This document shows positions 37,301 through 49,785 of a stretch of DNA of 64,000 nt, piece by piece. Under the pieces are notes generated by a model that worked only from the letters and a program-made list of their open reading frames with translations, made no database searches and was not told the DNA's origin. The stretch covers positions 3,472,001 to 3,536,000 of the forward strand of contig NC_088789.1 in NCBI RefSeq assembly GCF_949628265.1. Reading direction: 5' to 3'. Position 1 is the first letter of the stretch; the number at the start of each line of letters is the position of its first letter. Made by a program: the position numbers and the translations under genes. This DNA comes from Cloeon dipterum. Taxonomy: Eukaryota; Arthropoda; Insecta; Ephemeroptera; Baetidae.

Positions 37301-40300
37301 ACCATAAATAAAAAAATGTTCAGAAGATGATATAAGCATTAACTAGTTATTTGGATAACAGTGTGGCTAGTTGAAATATTTTCTGAAAAAATGGTAGCGA
37401 ATGAAATAAACTCATTTTTTCGTTTTCCCAAATAGCAATAACACGTGGAGTGAAAACTGAAGCCTAAAAAGCTGGCCTAATTTAATTAAGCAATTTCCAC
37501 CGGATGCAAAGGGCAGAAGAAAAAAAGAACCGCGCTGATGCTGTTTCCAAATAATCTCATCAAGTATTCCCGGCCAGCAATGGGATGAAAAAGTGTGCCA
37601 CGCGAGGTGCTATTTGGGCACGATTAGGGATTCAGAAGTGAGATCACCGCGGGTGGATATAAAAAAGCTATAAACGCGACTGCATTGTGTCGACAAATTC
37701 CGGCACGACCTTGAACCGTTGACAAAAGGCCTTTTGTATGCACCCGAAAGTGCATCAAGGCTGATTAAAATGCAGCGTGGCGTCACACGCTGCGCAAAAG
37801 CTCGGAAATTTGTCGAGTGCACACGCTGGGTCCGAATTTGAAAAGCGGGGTGACCGCCAGAAGGGCTCACTCACTTCACTTTGGAGGATCGCCTCATCCA
37901 TTGTATGCATATCACACGACAACAGCGACGTGACCCACTTATTGACAACACAAGTCCGGCGTTTAGCGCTAAATTAACTAACAAAGTACGAGATGCCCGT
38001 CGACTGATTATTTGCATAATGGACCCTTTGCGAAACTTTGCCAATTATTTTCGAACAATGCGTCCTATCTGCAGAATTGTTGATTTAAATTTAAGTTCGT
38101 TTCAAAACAAGTCACCTAATAAATACATTAAAAAATATTGATGTAAATAAAAAAGTTTATAACAAGCTGACAAAACAATTTTGAATATGCTAGGTCAGAA
38201 AAAAAATAAAATTTAATTGATCGACCTAAGAATTTCCTGACACGAAATAAAACTACTCGAAGCAATACACTTACAAAAACGAAACCAACTGGCCAGAGAT
38301 AAGCAGAAATCGCACGCCACCCTGCAGCATCTGCGAAAGATCAAAGTCGGGCTCGGTTGGCCCGGCGAACGACGAACGGGCCAAACCAGCAATATACTCC
38401 CCCCAAAATGTTGTGAAATGGAGAAAGCATATACATTGTTTGATTGAAATGCGAGACGTGAGCAAACAAAAGGGCGCGAGAGAGTTTTCTTATTCGTGCT
38501 ACCCTTGATCTGCATGCCGGCGCCCCTGAACCACGACTGAAAATAGCTAGAGGGAGCGAGCACTCCAATATACAATGTTTGTGCCATTGACAAAATTATC
38601 CCGAGACATGGAAGGAAGGCATCAGCAGAAAAATGTGGATCAGCGAAACAGGTTACTGCACAACCCTTTTCACCGAGAGTGCGCACTCTTCCCTCTCCTC
38701 TCAAAATAAGCTTTTGCGTCGCATTTAATTCCTGGCGTCCTTTATTGTGAGAATATCCCTCTCGTTCCGTTTGGGAGCGACCAGAGCCTGCCTGCTGTTC
38801 AATGTTTTTCAAATTGCGTCTCAAGCAGTGGAGAGGAAATCCTGCCGAGTAATTAATCCCAAAGAGTAAAGAAGGGAGCATGCCCAAATTATCCTATGAT
38901 TTGCTTCTACTTGTTAGCACCATGAGTTGGGCGAAAACAGACGAGATTAATAAGCACTCTTCTGGTTAAATAAAACTGTTTTATTATTCCATTCACTTTT
39001 TAACACGCTACACGGTTAATTACGAAATAAAAGCAAAGAGTTATCAAATCAAAGCAAATTTAAGTAAAAAATTACAAAATCATCATCAATATATGGCAAA
39101 AATTGTAAATTATTTGAGTTGCTATAATGGCTTCATAAAGCAAGGAATATTAGAGATTAGGATTTTGGCTTATTGTCGTGCCATAATCTCCTCAATCAGC
39201 ACTATTGATAAATGAAAAATTGATCTCTTCAATTTGCAACTTAATCAAAAGAGTATTAAGCTTAAATAAAAACTCCGATATAGCTAATTTCTCGAAAATT
39301 TACACATCTTTTGACCATTATTTCACCGCAGATTTCGATTTTGATGTATTTTTATATTTATTTTTTTTAAATTTTGTGTATTTTGACGTATTCTAAATCG
39401 CATAACTGTGCAAATGTTGCGGATAAATGGTGAATTCCTTTCAAAGATATCTAACTAACGGTGAATACCTTATGACAGGGAGTTCTAGTTCGAAGAAGAG
39501 TATAAACAAGCTTCACAGCCACTTTCATTTATGAAACAATAATTGTTATACATTGTAACATTTCTATCATTACTTAAGCGGAGATAAAAACCAAATGAGT
39601 CTGACTCAAGCTGCAAAATTTCCAGTTAAGTGAACTGACCCAAAATTAAATTTTTTATTATCTGTTGTGCACGAAAATGGTGTTTAGTAAAATTATTGAT
39701 TTGAATTGTTATATTTAGCTTTTGAATTTATGTTTTAACGTATTTAAAAAATACCTGTAAATATTTTGAATAAATGGAATAAAAATATTTTGAATTGAAT
39801 TGAAAAGCAGAAAACTGTGCTGCCTGAGAAAAGTCAAACAGAACGATGCGAATGCTGAACGAAGGAGAAGACCATACTTTGGCATTTTTGGTGGAATATA
39901 TAACCACAAATTGAGTGAAAAATCTGAGTGTTAAGGTGATGTTTGAATTTTTACAAAGCGTGAATAGATTAAAAATTAAAACTGACATTCACTCGCAAGG
40001 AAGAAAGATGGAAAATATAGATAAACAATTTTGTAACACGATCAAACGCTATATTGTAAGTTTGGTCTCGTGCATCTATATGAAGTCCAAATTTTCGATT
40101 AATTTACTAGGGAAGAAAGCAGGCTGTTCGAAAGATTGGCATGACATGTGTTGACAGTGAAATGCGCAAAGGATTTTATCACATCAGTAATATAATATTG
40201 GAGCGACGCGATGTGAGGCTGCTGCAGTCGGCAAAACCTGAGTCATGTTTCATTAGGAGAGAGCAAACTCGCCATATCTCTCTAGTTCTTGGGTGACATT

Positions 40301-41472
40301 GGTTATGACCAGCACTGCGTGCGAAATAATGCAGTGTATTCGATTTGGATTGAAAGTTCGAATTAAAGCTGTAGACTCGTTATAAAACAATGATACGCAC
40401 GATCCATCAATTCGAGTCAAGTATAAATTAATATAAGATAACAAGAGTTTGCGCGTTAATTTTCAATTATTCCATCTCATTCAACTTACATTTTAGTTTA
40501 TAGCAATTTTATTGGTAGTCTGTTTGTGGCGCCCAAATACTTCGGCGAAGGCCAATTTAATGCACTCCGACTGAGGCAGCTCATTGAAATCGAGTTTGTA
40601 AATATTTACCGTCGAAGCTCCAGATTTCAGTTTAGACGGTTCAAAGTGGCAACGTCACGCTGTTGCTCCGCCGACGGCGCTTAGCATTAGGCGAAAGACC
40701 GTTCTCGATAAAAATAGTTTGGCCGATTGCCATTGCCGAGAAAAAGCAGCCGTGTAGAACCAAACAATTGCTTTGATTTTTATTACCGCACCCTTAGCCA
40801 GGAATGCCCTAATTTGAAAAATATATACTGTGAGTTAAATTGTTTGCGATTTTTTCAGTTGGCCACACAGTTAATTTGTTTTAGGATTCTTACTTTTTCA
40901 AGAAAATCTTTGCCATCTTGATTGTTTGCGTTGCACCGCGAAGTAAACAAGGTATTATTTTTTTACTTCCTCATTAACATTCAAAACATGTTTTCACGAG
41001 TGGACAAGAAGAGGCAGCATAAATCGATTAAGCCCCGTCGGGGATGAGCGTTAATTCTATTTACCCAGGCTTCAGGTGCGATTAAATAGACGTGTGAATG
41101 GCTTGATTAAACAATTGATAAATATTCATTGCGCACACAGGGAGAAAGAGAGAAAAGTAAACAGAGCGCGCGCGAGAGAGAAAGAAAAACGGGCCGAGGT
41201 GTCGCACGAGAGGAGGGGCGTAAAGCGTGCGTCAAAGATGCCCCGGGCATTTGTGCGAAAAAAAATTCTAAATCGGCGAGCGTGTGATTGAGGCGAAAAG
41301 CGCGTTCGCCAAAAATCCCGCGGACCGATTTCCGAAGTGGTGAGACTCGAGCCGTCTGAACTTTGAGCCACGCTTCTCGCGCCGCGAGTCCCACCGCCGC
41401 TGGGCTCGAGCCAATGTTGTGTTCCCCCACCCCTCGCCGCGGGGCATGTGCGAGTTAGGGTCTAAGCCTGCC
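34392..41472. other. Intergenic stretch between MCT and the SLC36 cluster
   Basis: About 7 kb of mostly AT-rich DNA. Open frames such as 38213-38887 (-) and 36606-36953 (+) have no recognisable domain and composition typical of chance frames. CpG-richer patches lie at 36.6-36.9 and 41.1-41.5 kb, the latter probably the promoter of the next gene. No RNA gene was recognised. Confidence 0.5.
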
Positions 41473-41576
41473 ATGGCACTCTGCACACACACACCAGTGC
41501 CGAGCACCTACCCTAGCGCGTCGAGTGTGCCGCCCGCCGGACCCTTCGAGTCGTTTGTGGACACCAGTTTTGTCAG
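41473..41576 (+). CDS. SLC36 copy 1, upstream first coding exon
   Basis: An ATG in GCCATGG context opens 34 codons plus two bases, rich in Ser, Pro and Thr, and ends at the donor GTGAGC (41577). It can splice to 43591, running in frame through the second start codon at 43595, or directly to 44663, because both acceptors take the same phase. It lies in a CpG-rich block resembling a promoter. It could instead be an untranslated leader with a chance frame. Confidence 0.5.
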
Positions 41577-44500
41577 GTGAGCCCCTTGCAGCGCCCTCCC
41601 GAAAAGCATTTCGCGCCAAGACCCTGTCACGCCTGGCCTGCACGTGTTTCCCTTTTTCGCTTGTTTTTTGTTCTCCGCGACTTTGCACATTGTGGCTTCG
41701 GTGATTATTTTTTTCCGCCGCGTCCGCGACTTCCTCGCAAAGAGTGGGTTTATCGCTCGCGCGCGCACTGCCGGATCGAGCACACCGCCGCGGTGGCAAC
41801 CTTGGCTCTGGTGGTGCATGCGTAATTTTCGGCATACAAATCTCGTCCTTTTCATAACAACACGGATTGCACTTTTTGATCTTCTGCAAGTGGCGAGTCA
41901 CTGCGTTGTGGACGCCACCTCTTTTAATTTTGTGGAGTAAAAATCGATTTTCTATTAAAAGAATTAGATTAAAAATTGTGTCACCAGGGAAAATTTACCA
42001 ACAAAACAAGTACAAATAAATAGAACAAGAAAGTTAAATTTGAAACTGAGAGAAACGTTAAAATGAATTAAATAGAGACACTTTTGGCGAACAGATTTGC
42101 AGCACAGCAATATAAATAGTGCTTAAGGACTAATGATATTAATAAAAACGAATTGGCAAACAGCAAAATGGTTGCTTATATTTGGACGCCTACCAGTAGA
42201 TCCATTACAAAAGTGTCTGGCGAACTTGAAAAGTTTGCAACTAGAGATGCGAGCTGCACATCCTTTTCCCCTTCCACGCCACACTTTCCTATACCACTTG
42301 CAATTTTGTTGTAAGAACATTTCAAAATTACTTGAAACTGTAATTAAATGATATTAATGTTAATAACTGGTTCCCAAAGTTATCCAAAATACAATTTCCC
42401 AGTTTTACTCCACTGGTAATACGCTATATTTAGCAATAAAAAATTGGTAAAGAGCACAAAAATAATTTTTAAGGTGGAAGAATTTAAAAATTTAGCTGCA
42501 AATATAAAATTTTAAACCAGCAATAACTAGTAAATTTGCGGATATTATATAATACGTAGATTTTTTATGAACTTTGCTTTTAGCTCTAAGGTCATTGCTT
42601 TAGTTGTCTATTTATAACAAAAACATTTTTTTAAGATTAAAGCATTATATTTTTTGAATAATAATAATAATAATAAATAGCTCGTAAACAAAAGTTCATA
42701 TACATGTTTATGTCGCACAGAGTAAAATAAAAAATGTCATAAGAAATCATTGGCAAGAAAGGGCATGCAAGACTTACATAGCATAAAATTTAAAAAATGA
42801 TAAACAACAGGAGCTATCTCTCACCGCAACTAGCTTTGTCATGTTTTTATTTACATGAAATCACCATTTTTAAATTGAGGTAGTCTGTTGCTATTTTCTT
42901 AAATTCTTCTGACGGGGGAAAGCCAGAAAATCTTGATAGCAGTCCACTGTTTGTTAACTGGATTTGAACAGCAATTTCACAGGAGAAGTTTAAATCAGAC
43001 CTGCAGAGTTGTTAATTTGAAATTGCATCATGCAGTTCTCCTCTAATTACTTATCAAACTAAATGTTACAAAGCTGCTGATTAAAAGGCTTGATTATGCG
43101 CTCCAATTGCGGATTATGCTTATTTGAGCAGAATAATGACAGCTATAGTGGGACTATTTCTTCATCGGCTCATTTTCCCGGTATTGTATTTACATATGAC
43201 TAAAAGAGTAAACAACTAAATAAACAAGATCGAGCACCGGGAGCGCGATTTCTGAGGTTTATGCAGGAGTCAGCATCAGCATTCTTTACACACCTTGCAC
43301 TTTCCTCCAATAACAAAGAATAAGAATGTTCGTGCAAAGTAAACACGCGTCTTGCAAAAGTGCAATCTCCTCGGCTTCAGTTTTCCCGTGCGCATGATGC
43401 GCCCCACTAGCTCATCCGATAATTACCTCTCGCTGCCTGCATTAATTAGAGGCCAGACCCCCCCGAAATCAATTTGGCGTTAGTGATTCGCCCATTAGCG
43501 CTAATCACACATGTCGTTTTACGACCTCCAGACTTCGCAATAAATCAGCAGCGCCCGTTTCTGACCACTGACACGTCCATTGTGTTGCAGAATCATGAGT
43601 CGCGTCGGAGCTTTGCCGGAAGGGAAGAGCAATCCAGCGTTTGCCACGTCGCCCAGTAGGTGAGTTGTTGCAAATTTTGCCATTTCGTCCGCCCGCCGAA
43701 AATGAAAACACATTAGGATGCTAAGTCCCCTTCGGCGGCCCGTTTTTGCAACGTCTGAAGGTTATGCAAACAGCGAGAGCAAATGGGTTTCGGGCGGCGC
43801 GAAGTGTCAAAAGTCACCCCTAATGGCGAGAGCGGCGCCCACTTGTGCTCCGAAAAAGACGCGGCCATACGTGCGCGTTTCATGCAGAACAGAAGAGTGC
43901 GAGGAGGAGGAGGCGGAGAAGAAAGGGAGGCAGGCACCACCTGTATTTAGAACGGCGACCGAGAGAGAAAGAAGATTTTTATTTTAACCGGTTTGAGCTC
44001 CACACTTTGGATCTGTGCCGAGCACGCGACTTCTTAAATTACTAAACAGTGGAGTGGCCGCTCGGATGGATGAGTCTTGTGAATAGAGCCGCGCGCGCGT
44101 CCCTTATCCCTGTCATTGCCCGTTTTTCGTGCGGACCCCGACCGGCTCTCAGCATCTCTCGCTGATTGTGCCCTGCCCGCGATGCCGACGGAATGCGAGC
44201 GAGCGAGTCAAGAGCCGCTCACATTGTGCACGCAGCGACTGCGTGCTTTTGTTGCTCTCCGCCGCCTAATGTAAATACAACGCAGCCACCCTAATTGACC
44301 ACCACAATATCTAGGTTGGCCCGGCGATTTAAAACGAGGCGCGCGCGCCAACCGGGGCTTCCTTGGCGTTCGCACCCAAAGCGATTAACGAGAAAAGCAG
44401 GAATTTTGTTTCTTTTTTTCAAACTTAAACAAATCTGGGTTCATTGGCGTTCATCTCATCAGATCTTTAAATTCTCTTTCAAATCAGCACAACGAAAGCG

Positions 44501-47162
44501 TTTAAAAATTTACTTGTTATTTCGACAACACCACTTGCGAGCAAAACTTTTCCATTTTTTTTGCGGTGAATAAGTGCAAAAATACTTTCTTGAAGATCTA
44601 AACCAATTTTGGAACACAGCTGGCGTCGTCTCTTTGTAACTAAATCCGATTTTGTATTCCAGCGCCGAGCTTGGCAGTGCGGTGATCAATGTGCACCTGG
44701 TGTCTGTGAGCAGTAAAGTGCCCCTGGACGCGGGCAACCAGCAACTGGTGCAGAGCGAATTAGGTCCCAACTCCCATTATGACCCGTATCAACACCGCGA
44801 CGTCAGACACCCTACTAAGTGAGTGAATGCATATTTTTGTTTGAATTGAGCTGGTCAAAAAGTAAAGGTGCATGGGCATGAATGTTTCTTCAAATATTAA
44901 ACGAAATAAATAAAATGAAATTACGTTGATCTTTAAACTGTGCTGCTCGCGTACAAGTGAACTGATATTAATGAAACACATTTCCAGCAACACCGAGACA
45001 ATGCTGCACCTGCTCAAGGGCAGTCTCGGCACGGGCATCCTGGCGATGCCGAATGCATTCAAAAACGCCGGCTGGATAATCGGTCTGTTCGGCACCCTGT
45101 TCATCGGCATCATTTGCACCTACTGCATCCACATGCTGGTAAGACTACTTTCATTTTTGCTGGCATCAAGGCAGTTTTTAGTTATGTTGTCCTCTGGACC
45201 AGTGCAAGGTGACGATAGGCAATAAATAACAAATTTGGTTTCAGGTGACGTGCGCGTACGCGCTGAGCGGGCGCAAAAAAGTCGCCAGCCTCAACTACCC
45301 GCAAACCTTTGAAGAGGCCCTCCGACAGGGACCTGGCATCCTGCCCAAATTGGCTCCGTACGCCGGGTATGATCACGCTCTTGCAGAGTGCGCACTGAGA
45401 TGAACTAATAAAACTCTAATTCTCTGCTCCTCGCAGGCATTTTGTGAATCTGTTCCTATTTATTTACCAAACTGGCACATGCTGTGTCTACGTCGTGTTC
45501 GTCGCCTCAAATATCCAAAGTGTAAGTGTTGCGATTTTTCACCCGCTTGACTCGGTTGGCCAACTTTTTTATTCGCTTGACGCACACGCATTGGCAATCG
45601 TAGCAGCCAAAACGAAATTTAATATGTATTAAGAGAATTTTCTGAATTTTCAGGTCGTAAATTACCATACCCAAGTGAACACTGATGTGCAAATCTTCAT
45701 GCTGTACATTCTGCTGCCTCTGATCCTTCTGAATTATGTCAGGAACCTCAAGTACCTCGCTCCGTTCTCGACTTTGGCGAATATAATCACCATCACCGGC
45801 TTCACCATCACCCTTTACTACATCCTGAGAGACGGACTGCCAGAAGCTGCCGACAGACACATGTTCGGAACGCTGGAGGGCATTCCGTTGTTCTTCGGCA
45901 CGGTCCTCTTCGCTCTAGAGGCAATTGGAGTGGTAAGCAAAACTTACTGACTAGACCCGCCGCGAATCCCTTTAAGCTGTGCTAATTGGCGAAATATCAG
46001 CACGCAATACATATAAATCAGGTCTTTTGTCGCGAGCTGGACCGAAGCCAGAATCCTCCCCCAACTTCGCGGCGCCAGATTACTCACTCAGAGCCGCTGA
46101 CCTAATTTCCGCGTCTGTCAACCTAGATTATGCCTCTGGAAAACAACATGAAGACGCCCGTCTCTTTCGGGGGCGCCACTGGGGTGCTCAACCGATCCAT
46201 GGTCATCATCATCATTATCTACATGGGTCTCGGCTTCCTGGGATTTTTGCAGTACGGCGACCAGTCGGCTGGCTCCATCACCTTAAACTTGCCCGACACC
46301 GAAATGTAAGGGCTCCCCTCTGTTCACATCTCAGTGGGCCCACTAAACTCATTTCCGTGCATTTCCAGACTGGCCCAATCAGTGCAGCTGATGCTTGCCC
46401 TCGCTATTTTTATCACGTACGCCCTTCAGTGTTACGTTTCTATTGAGATCGTCTGGAACATTTATCTTTCGCCACACGTCAAGTCCAAGGGATACCGCAT
46501 CACTTTCGAGTTTCTCGTCAGGACGCTGCTCGTCTTATTAACATGTGAGTATGGCAAAATTTGCGTCTTCAAAACGAGAAAAATATTTATCCGAAGCAGG
46601 GTTTAAAAATGATATTTTTGGTAAAATATTAAAAATAGTAGAGGAAGCGGTAATAATTTTTTATTGAGTCAGAGTAAGAGGCCCCTGCAAGTTAGCCTGC
46701 AAAACACGCGCGTCAAGCAGGTTGCCTATCAATCGAGGTTGTTTACAATCAAGCATGTGGTGACTCACGATTTCTTCAGACTCTTATTTTTTTATTACTA
46801 CCGAAATCATTTCTCTAATAAAAATTTAATTTGATGGTACAACCGGTACAAAATAATTTCCATTTAACTGTAATTAAGTGAGTCAACTGAACCTTATGAA
46901 AATTTTGATTTCAGTTTTGCTGGCTGCAGCTGTGCCCAATCTGGAGCTTTTTATCTCGCTGTTCGGCGCTTTCTGCCTCAGCATCCTTGGCATTGTGTTG
47001 CCGACCGTGATTCAGATGGCCACGTTCGAGCAAGACAGGTCAGGTCTGCGCCTGGCCAAGAACACATTCTTGATTGTGTTCGGCCTCGTCGGTTTGGTCA
47101 CCGGCACCTACATCAGTATTAAAGACATCATCCACGAGTTCTTCACGCATCATCCCCATTAA
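41473..47162 (+). CDS. SLC36 proton-coupled amino acid transporter, copy 1
   Basis: Core exons: 43595 (ATG)-43659, 44663-44818, 44988-45138, 45245-45366, 45437-45521, 45654-45932, 46127-46305, 46369-46544, 46915-47162, giving 486 aa. All GT-AG junctions agree in phase. An upstream coding exon at 41473-41576 can extend it in frame to 522 aa. Family signatures: TETMLHLLKGSLGTGILAMP at membrane segment 1 (about residues 76-95), GTCCVY in a middle segment (about 175), PLENNMK about residue 289, and the terminal VTGTYISIKDI. About eleven membrane segments are expected. Relatives (PAT1-4; Drosophila pathetic) move small neutral amino acids with protons across plasma or lysosomal membranes and can signal to TORC1; substrate and location here are inferred only from family. 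It is the GC-richest and most divergent of three tandem copies. Confidence 0.93.
42657..42674. repeat. (AAT)6 microsatellite
   Basis: Six perfect AAT units within the first intron of SLC36 copy 1. Confidence 0.75.
43591..43659 (+). CDS. SLC36 copy 1, second exon (start codon or in-frame cassette)
   Basis: It follows a GTTGCAG acceptor and ends at GTGAGT. The exon is 69 bp, a multiple of three, so it can be skipped without changing frame. It has its own ATG at 43595, and its SNPAF sequence matches ENPAF in the first coding exon of copy 2. That match makes 43595 the ancestral start, with the 41.5-kb exon a later or alternative addition. Confidence 0.7.
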   Translation, partial: NHESRRSFAGREEQSSVCHVAQ

Positions 47163-47603
47163 AAAGACAGTAATTCTGTGAATCTGTTTTGTTGTACATA
47201 CTTTTAAGTAGTTGTTATTTTAAATTCTAAGCAAGCAATTTGTTTTCATCCAAAACCTAAAATAATTTTGTTGGGCATTGAGTGTCCCTCGCGAAATTGA
47301 ACCATCTAGTAAAATTGCAATTGATTTGCGTGATAACGTGTCTGTTTCGTTTGTATAGTATAAATTTGTTTTTGGATCAGTTTGCACAATGTTAAATGAT
47401 TTTTAAGACGATGAAAAGATGACAATTGGCATTTACGATAATGCCGGTTTGATATTTTTGTATCTATTAGTTTGAGCAATGTATGTGATTCAAAAGACAT
47501 TATTGAATAACTTATTCTACTGTGTAGTCTATATGTACAAAAGAGCGCTGCGGCTGGAAGAAGCGTAACTATTTTTTGTCAAATGGAAAAGCTGAGCTAA
47601 GCG

Positions 47604-47609
47604 AATAAA
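47604..47609 (+). terminator. Poly(A) signal candidate, SLC36 copy 1
   Basis: An AATAAA hexamer about 440 bp after the stop codon, in AT-rich sequence. Confidence 0.35.
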
Positions 47610-48919
47610 AGATCAACGCTAAAAGACAATTCAACAACTTGAGTTTGTTCCAAAATTTCAATCTGACGATAAAAATGCGAGGTGAGTTCATTTATGACAA
47701 TCACTGATAGGCAGCGAAAAATGTGCAATTAGTGATTGATTAGATAGGTATCCACGCGTGGTTGTGACAAGATGTAGAACTGATTGACTCGCGAGTACAT
47801 GAAAAAATAATTACAGCGGCCTATCACCGATAAAAATGAAGGGAATTTTCTTTATTCCGATCTATGTAATTATGGAAAAAAAATCGTTCGATATAGCGAG
47901 GTGAAAGGTTGCGACTTCCACCGCAATGGTGCACAAATTATCAAGCAGGTGTTTGCAACGCCAGCCGCGATTGGGATATTCCACGTGCTGTGTTTGTTTG
48001 CATTTTCCATTATTATATGCACGACGCGGCCACAGCAGGATTATACATATATTCGAGAAAGCAAAGGACGCAGATAAAAACGTGAAGTGTCAACTACGAC
48101 ATGACCAATTTTAACGGACTGCGGGCACACGGGAGTCGTTTATCTCTTCGAGAGCTGACACACTGATGTAGACATTCTGTGCATCGTTAAATATTCTCTG
48201 ATTCGAAGCAGAAGGAGCAACACCCTTTTCTGATTCGCACTACGATTGTTGGCATGCATCCTTGAGTCACCTGCAATTTGCTTTAAGTGGTAAGCTAAAA
48301 TAGCATTGTGAAAGGTGTTGGTGAAGCGCTTGTTTTATATTGATTACTCAGAATGGAAAGAAATTTGCTTTAAATAACTGGCCATTGTAGAACAAATGAA
48401 CGGCTTTTATAAAATTAATGTTCCTCATTTGATTTTAGAAATTTTGTTGGCAGTGAGGAGCATTTGATTTGATTTAGTTCTATTATAATACGTGCTCCTT
48501 TTTTTATAATCATTTTCTCCATTTTTGCATTATTTGATTTTTTTGTTAGTCAAAAGTATTGCGCTTAGGTCTATCGAATTTAGGAAATATTTGAAACTGT
48601 GCTTTTATTGCCATAAGCATAATTGAGATTAATCAGTTGTCGCACTAAACAGGATAGTAAACCTCACGCTGAAATGGGTATCGTTCAGTCAAAACATTTT
48701 GCATATATTTCATAAATATTTAATTGAAACAGCAGAAAGAGCAAAAATCGGTTTCTTTCCACTCAAGTGTAAAGATATTTCTGAAAAATAATCTTTGCAT
48801 TTTTTTATTTAATTTGCTCTTTCATAAAAAGTACCGCTTAATATTGATTACAATTATTTTCACATAAAATTTTATATTAAAATTTGACGCTTTTAACCAA
48901 CTCCCAAACGTCCTGATCT

Positions 48920-49137
48920 TAGATGTCTCAGCCACGAGATTTAAGGCGGCGGCTGGCGGGACCGGCTTAGCCGAATTTTTGCCCTGCGGTGGCGGCTAGC
49001 GCGGCGGAAAATATTTTAATCGCGAAGTTTGAGAGTACTTAATAGCCCGAAGAAACATTTTTCCATGGTCAAACATTTTTTTCTACTACACTTTTAATTT
49101 TCAACCCTTTTTTACCGGCGGCTGGCTGAGATCTCTA
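48920..49137 (+). mobile_element. Non-autonomous hAT-type MITE, copy B (218 bp)
   Basis: Termini TAGATGTCTCAGCC (48920-48933) and GGCTGAGATCTCTA (49124-49137) are near-perfect inverted repeats. Flanks CCTGATCT (48912-48919) and CCCAATCT (49138-49145) agree at six of eight positions, consistent with a decayed target duplication. The interior is GC-rich at the left (a GGCGGGACCGGCTTAGCCGAAT block) and AT-rich at the right, and matches copies A and C. It encodes no protein. Confidence 0.8.
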
Positions 49138-49785
49138 CCCAATCTATTTAACTCTTTATTATTTTTTATTCTAAAATAAGGTAAATTTCACAGTATTGTA
49201 AATTATTCATCATTAGACAATGCTTAATATATTAGATGCAAGCACATAGTTAATTTGCATTGATAAGATTTTCGTTCATCCGCAGGATCAAAATATAATC
49301 CATCAAAATCTCTTTAATCTATTGAATGGCCTTCAAGAGAGATTTGTGCAAAGTCCATGAAAGATCTATCTTCAATGCTATTCCCTGATTTTATTGCATT
49401 GAAAGCTTTCCCCTCGTCGACTGTCATATCAATTCGCGATTGATTACTCATTGAATTCACTTCAAATATATGTAATTGTTACGAAACATGCGAAATCCCG
49501 ATGCACGAAAATCAGTTGCAAAAGATTCATCAAGAATGAAGAAACAATAACAAAAATCCCACTGCTTCTGGTTCTCTTATCTTAATTAGATCGATCTCAT
49601 TCACAGGGGTAATCGTGAATAGATAAAAATATGCGTATTTCCATTTCTATTCTGTTCGGGAAACGAAAAAATCAGACGCGACGTTCAAAGTGCAATTGGC
49701 AATACTATGTGTTAAGTACAGCCTCTTGTGTCTAAATAACTCTCAAGTTTTCACCTCTTGCAGATAAAAATCCTCTTGAAGAAAC

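Larger units (their letters stand above)
47163..49763. other. Spacer between SLC36 copies 1 and 2
   Basis: It contains the 3' region of copy 1, a 218-bp hAT-type MITE at 48920-49137, and presumably the promoter and an untranslated first exon of copy 2, since a CTTGCAG acceptor ends at 49763, 22 bp before the copy 2 ATG. I could not locate the donor exon. No other gene was recognised. Confidence 0.5.

Noticed and set aside
38213..38887. A 224-codon minus-strand frame
   Set aside because: No domain or membrane topology, no paired exons, and two other frames in the same strand overlap it.
41455..41901. Minus-strand frames over the start of SLC36 copy 1
   Set aside because: They arise from the CpG-rich promoter block. 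Arg/Ala/Gly-rich composition and no domain.
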